A stretch of 8,012 nt of DNA from Bacillota bacterium (GTDB taxonomy: Bacteria > Bacillota > Sulfobacillia > RBS10-35). Positions 6,101 to 8,012 of the stretch are shown here, piece after piece. The notes beneath the pieces are model-generated. The model saw nothing but the letters and a program-made list of their open reading frames with translations. It did not search any database and was not told where the DNA came from. The translations under genes were made by a program, and so were the position numbers. The stretch spans positions 1-8,012 of the forward strand of contig JASBVX010000054.1 in NCBI GenBank assembly GCA_029960865.1, written 5' to 3'. How positions within the stretch are numbered: the stretch's first letter is position 1; the number at the start of each line of letters is the position of its first letter.

Positions 6101-6852
6101 GGGAAGGCCACGTCCTAGTGACGGGAGGAGCCCGGGGTCTGGGGAGAAGGGTGGCCCTTTTCCTGGCGGAGCGGGGCTATGCCCTGACCATCAACTACCG
6201 GGAGAGCCAAAAGGAAGCGGAGGATCTGGTGGAGGCCATCCGCCGCGGGGGAGGGGATGCGGGGGCTGCCCAGGGGGATGTGGGACGCCCCGATGAGGCG
6301 GCAGCTCTGGTAGCGAAAGCGCAGGAGGAAAGGGGTCCTGTGGACGTCCTGGTGCATGGGGCGGGCCCTTTTGAGCGGCGGAAGGTGGCGCTGGCGGACA
6401 CGCCCCTGGACCTGTGGCAAGGGATGCTGGAAGGAAACCTCGGCTCCGCCTTTTACCTCTGCCGCGCCCTTTTGCCCGGGATGAGGGAACGGCGCTTCGG
6501 ACGCCTCATCTTCTTTGGGTTTGCCGAGGTGGAAGGTAACCCGGGGTGGCCCGGGCGGGGTCCCTATGCGGCGGCCAAGGCGGGGCTCTTGAGCCTGGTG
6601 AGGACCCTCTCCCTGGAGGAAGCGCCCTATGGCATTACGGCTAACCTCATCACCCCCGGGGATATCCGGGATCCGTGGAAGGAGAAAAGCATCGCCGAGG
6701 CGGTGGCAGTGAGGGTTGAGGAGCCCCTGGGAAGGCCCGGAACGGGGGAGGATGTGGCCCGAGCGGTGGCCTTTCTTGCCGGCAAGGATGCCGGCTATGT
6801 GACCGGATCGGTAGTGGCGGTGACGGGGGGCCTTTTGCCCTTGCGGGATTGA
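6097..6852 (+). CDS. SDR-family oxidoreductase (FabG-like) with a non-canonical active site
   Basis: This is a classical-length short-chain dehydrogenase/reductase (251 aa). The nucleotide site is TGGARGLG at 9-16. Asn-Tyr-Arg at 34-36 after the second strand, with the basic R36, suggests NADP(H). D61-V62 and N114 are in the expected places. The active-site Tyr157 and Lys161 (YAAAK) are present, but the serine expected about 13 residues before the Tyr is replaced: that stretch reads FFGFAEVEG (139-147), with Glu at 144. The usual NNAG is HGAG at 87-90. The C-terminus keeps the TGSVVAVTGG signature at 236-245. ATG 6097 overlaps the kinase stop and has AAGGTGG at 6082-6088. An in-frame GTG at 6085 lies upstream and is less likely. 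I believe a subgroup of Firmicute FabG-like proteins shares a Gly-Phe at this position, but I could not check. The substrate is unknown. Confidence 0.87.
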   Translation: MREGHVLVTGGARGLGRRVALFLAERGYALTINYRESQKEAEDLVEAIRRGGGDAGAAQGDVGRPDEAAALVAKAQEERGPVDVLVHGAGPFERRKVALADTPLDLWQGMLEGNLGSAFYLCRALLPGMRERRFGRLIFFGFAEVEGNPGWPGRGPYAAAKAGLLSLVRTLSLEEAPYGITANLITPGDIRDPWKEKSIAEAVAVRVEEPLGRPGTGEDVARAVAFLAGKDAGYVTGSVVAVTGGLLPLRD

Positions 6853-6858
6853 GAGGAG
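6852..6858 (+). promoter_or_regulatory. Ribosome binding site supporting a GTG start
   Basis: AGAGGAG overlaps the last base of the SDR stop codon and lies 8 nt before GTG 6867. The earlier in-frame TTG at 6849 would place this site inside the coding region and has no comparable site of its own, so GTG 6867 is preferred. Confidence 0.65.
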
Positions 6859-6866
6859 CGATAGTT

Positions 6867-7184
6867 GTGGCGGGCGAGCGTGGAGTGTCTCTCCTTTTCG
6901 ATCAGAAGTTTTTCGAAGAAGATCTTTACAAGCTTCTGGCCGTGTATGTGGCGGAAAACCCAGGTTCCGAAGCACCGGCGGTGGAACTGCGGCTGGGGGA
7001 CGGCAGCGTGTTTCGCCTCAAGGCCAAGGTGGTGGCCGGCGAAGGGTGGGCCGCTTTTCAGATCGTGGAAGAGGAGCGTCGCGAGGCTCCCGTGATGGCG
7101 GTGATTCCCTATCCCCTGATAACCCAGCTCCGGATCGGGCCTGCCGATGAGGCGAAAGGTCACATCGGTTTCCGCCGGGATTAA
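6867..7184 (+). CDS. Hypothetical protein, 105 residues, probable small beta-rich protein
   Basis: I do not recognise this protein. It is 105 residues from GTG 6867, or 111 from the TTG at 6849 that overlaps the SDR stop. An N-terminal acidic/aromatic helix-like segment (about 11-31, FDQKFFEEDLYKLLAVYVAE) is followed by alternating short strands: VELRLGDGSVFRLKAKVV at 39-56, WAAFQIVEE at 61-69, and VMAVIPYPLITQLRIG at 76-91. The pattern of a Gly-Asp-Gly turn followed by a strand and an IPY-type strand looks like a small Sm- or SH3-like barrel. No cysteine, signal peptide or membrane segment is visible. It lies 14 nt after the SDR gene and is the last gene of the rightward run; its TAA interleaves with the stop of the opposite gene. 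Codon choice looks like its neighbours, and the coding frame is more plausible than the overlapping alternatives. Confidence 0.7.
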   Translation: MAGERGVSLLFDQKFFEEDLYKLLAVYVAENPGSEAPAVELRLGDGSVFRLKAKVVAGEGWAAFQIVEEERREAPVMAVIPYPLITQLRIGPADEAKGHIGFRRD

Positions 7185-8012
7185 GGTGGGCAGGCCACCT
7201 TGCGGGCAAAGGCCTCCAGGGTATCGCCGCCGCTGATCCGCAGGCGGGGCAAAAGGAATAGGTCGTCGGTGGCCTGGGCGCAGCCCGGTCGGGTGGTGAC
7301 AGCTGCTTCGTAGCCGGCCTCTTCCACCATGGCCCTGGCCTTTTCGTTGCTGCGCCCGGCGGGGTACGCGAAGGTCAGCACCGGTACGGCGAAGGTCTTT
7401 TCCAAAAAGGAGCGGGAGCCCCCCACTTCCCCTTCCCGGTCCTTTTCCGAAACCCGGGTGAGGTCCAGGTGGCGCATGGTGTGGGATCCCAGTTCCATGC
7501 CGGCTTGGAGCCACGTCTGCACCATGGTTTCCGTGACGGCGCCGGGGCGGCCCAGGATGTTTCCCTGGAGAAAGAGGGTGGCCTGGAAGCTGTGCTGTTG
7601 CAGGAGGGGCAGGGCCACCTCCACTGTGCTGGCATAGCCGTCATCGAACGTGATGACCACCGGATTTGGCGGGAGGGCCCGGCCCTCATGCCATGCGGAA
7701 AGCACCTCTTTCAGGGTGAGGGGGTGGAACCCTTTTTCTTCGAGCCAGTCCAGCTGGGCCGCAAAGGTCTCCCGGCTGACGTAAAGATCGGGCCAGGGAT
7801 GGTCTGGAGGCGGATCGCCGATCTGGTGATACATCAGGATGGGGACTGGGGGCCAGGAGGTAACGGCCTCCTCCCCGGCGGAGGGGGCCGGGTCGGGGTC
7901 GGAGGAAGGGGCAGGGGTAGGGGTAGGGAGCTCCACGACGGGAGAGGCTGGGGTGAAGGCCAGGGGAGACCCGCATCCTCCCAGACCCAGCGCCACAACC
8001 AGCAAAAGCGGC
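7181..8012 (-). CDS. Lipoprotein polysaccharide deacetylase (NodB/CE4 domain), N-terminus cut by window edge
   Basis: This is an extracytoplasmic carbohydrate esterase 4 enzyme, expected to remove N-acetyl groups from peptidoglycan or another surface polysaccharide using a divalent metal. Numbering is from an in-frame TTG at 8005, but the hydrophobic stretch continues to the edge, so the true start lies beyond 8012. A signal core ends in the lipobox Leu-Gly-Gly-Cys with Cys11 as the lipidated residue. A Pro/Ser/Thr/Asp linker (about 18-50) follows. The catalytic domain has MYHQI at 58-62, the motif TFDDGY at 119-124 (D121, D122), the metal motif HTMRH at 175-179, AYPAGR at 213-218, and LPRLRISG at 252-259. 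It ends with TAA at 7183-7181. The gene opposes the rightward run and probably belongs to a separate leftward unit. The exact polymer is unknown. Confidence 0.9.
   Translation of the reverse strand, partial: PLLLVVALGLGGCGSPLAFTPASPVVELPTPTPAPSSDPDPAPSAGEEAVTSWPPVPILMYHQIGDPPPDHPWPDLYVSRETFAAQLDWLEEKGFHPLTLKEVLSAWHEGRALPPNPVVITFDDGYASTVEVALPLLQQHSFQATLFLQGNILGRPGAVTETMVQTWLQAGMELGSHTMRHLDLTRVSEKDREGEVGGSRSFLEKTFAVPVLTFAYPAGRSNEKARAMVEEAGYEAAVTTRPGCAQATDDLFLLPRLRISGGDTLEAFARKVACPP
7183..7201. terminator. Inverted repeat at the convergent gene ends, possible bidirectional terminator
   Basis: Arms AAGGTGG (7183-7189) and CCACCTT (7195-7201) form a perfect 7-bp stem with a 5-nt loop. The stem begins within the stop codon of the rightward gene and encodes the last residues of the leftward deacetylase. 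Neither side is followed by a clear T-tract, so classical intrinsic termination is doubtful. Its position at the only convergent junction makes a role in ending transcription, or in protecting 3' ends, reasonable. Confidence 0.35.
7883..7928 (+). other. Guanine-run tract with G-quadruplex pattern inside the deacetylase linker
   Basis: The + strand carries seven runs of three or more G within 46 nt (7883-7887, 7890-7892, 7895-7898, 7908-7911, 7914-7917, 7920-7923, 7926-7928). The last four are separated by only 2 nt each, an ideal quadruplex pattern. The tract is on the template strand of the leftward deacetylase gene and encodes its Pro/Thr/Asp/Ser linker, so codon composition alone could explain it. 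Confidence 0.6.

Larger units (their letters stand above)
905..7184 (+). other. Putative eight-gene transcription unit
   Basis: The genes from E1 alpha to the 105-residue protein are all rightward. Gaps are 13, 15, 32, 13 and 14 nt, with two 4-nt ATGA overlaps (4157-4160 and 6097-6100). No terminator-like hairpin with a T-tract was seen between them. Cotranscription is inferred from spacing; internal promoters cannot be excluded, the 32-nt gap after moaB being the most likely place for one. Confidence 0.6.

Overview
The window is GC-rich bacterial DNA (well over 60% GC by eye, not computed). It has strong Shine-Dalgarno sites, TTG and GTG starts, and very tight gene packing. The three ketoacid dehydrogenase proteins resemble, from memory, the Bacillus Bkd proteins, and the other families are common in Firmicutes. 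I infer a high-GC, possibly thermophilic, Gram-positive (Firmicutes-type) bacterium. No 16S, tRNA or other taxonomic anchor is present, so this stays an inference.

Layout: (1) positions 1-860 hold the 3' part of a BtuF/FecB-type helical-backbone substrate-binding protein whose start lies before the window. (2) After a 44-nt purine-rich gap, a compact rightward run of eight genes covers 905-7184, with gaps of 32 nt or less and two 4-nt ATGA overlaps. It encodes a branched-chain 2-oxoacid dehydrogenase complex (E1 alpha, E1 beta, E2; no E3 in view), then a MoaB-like molybdopterin protein, a two-cysteine-pair zinc-ribbon protein with two membrane segments, an APH-fold phosphotransferase, an SDR oxidoreductase with an altered active site, and an unrecognised 105-residue protein. 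(3) Converging on the last of these, its stop codon interleaved in a shared TTAA, is a leftward lipoprotein polysaccharide deacetylase that runs off the right edge.

Functionally, the E1 and E2 genes would convert branched-chain 2-oxoacids (from Val, Leu, Ile) to acyl-CoAs, either for energy or as primers for branched fatty acids. An E3 (dihydrolipoamide dehydrogenase) must be supplied from elsewhere. The cobalamin-type binding protein upstream could fit with B12-dependent propionyl-CoA disposal, but that link is speculative. The five genes after E2 have no obvious common pathway.

I found no mobile element, CRISPR array, tRNA, rRNA or clear novel system. Points worth a second look are a Lys-flanking substitution in the E2 lipoyl motif, a missing SDR catalytic Ser, translational coupling of moaB to E2, an inverted repeat at the convergent stops, and guanine-run tracts behind two proline-rich linkers.
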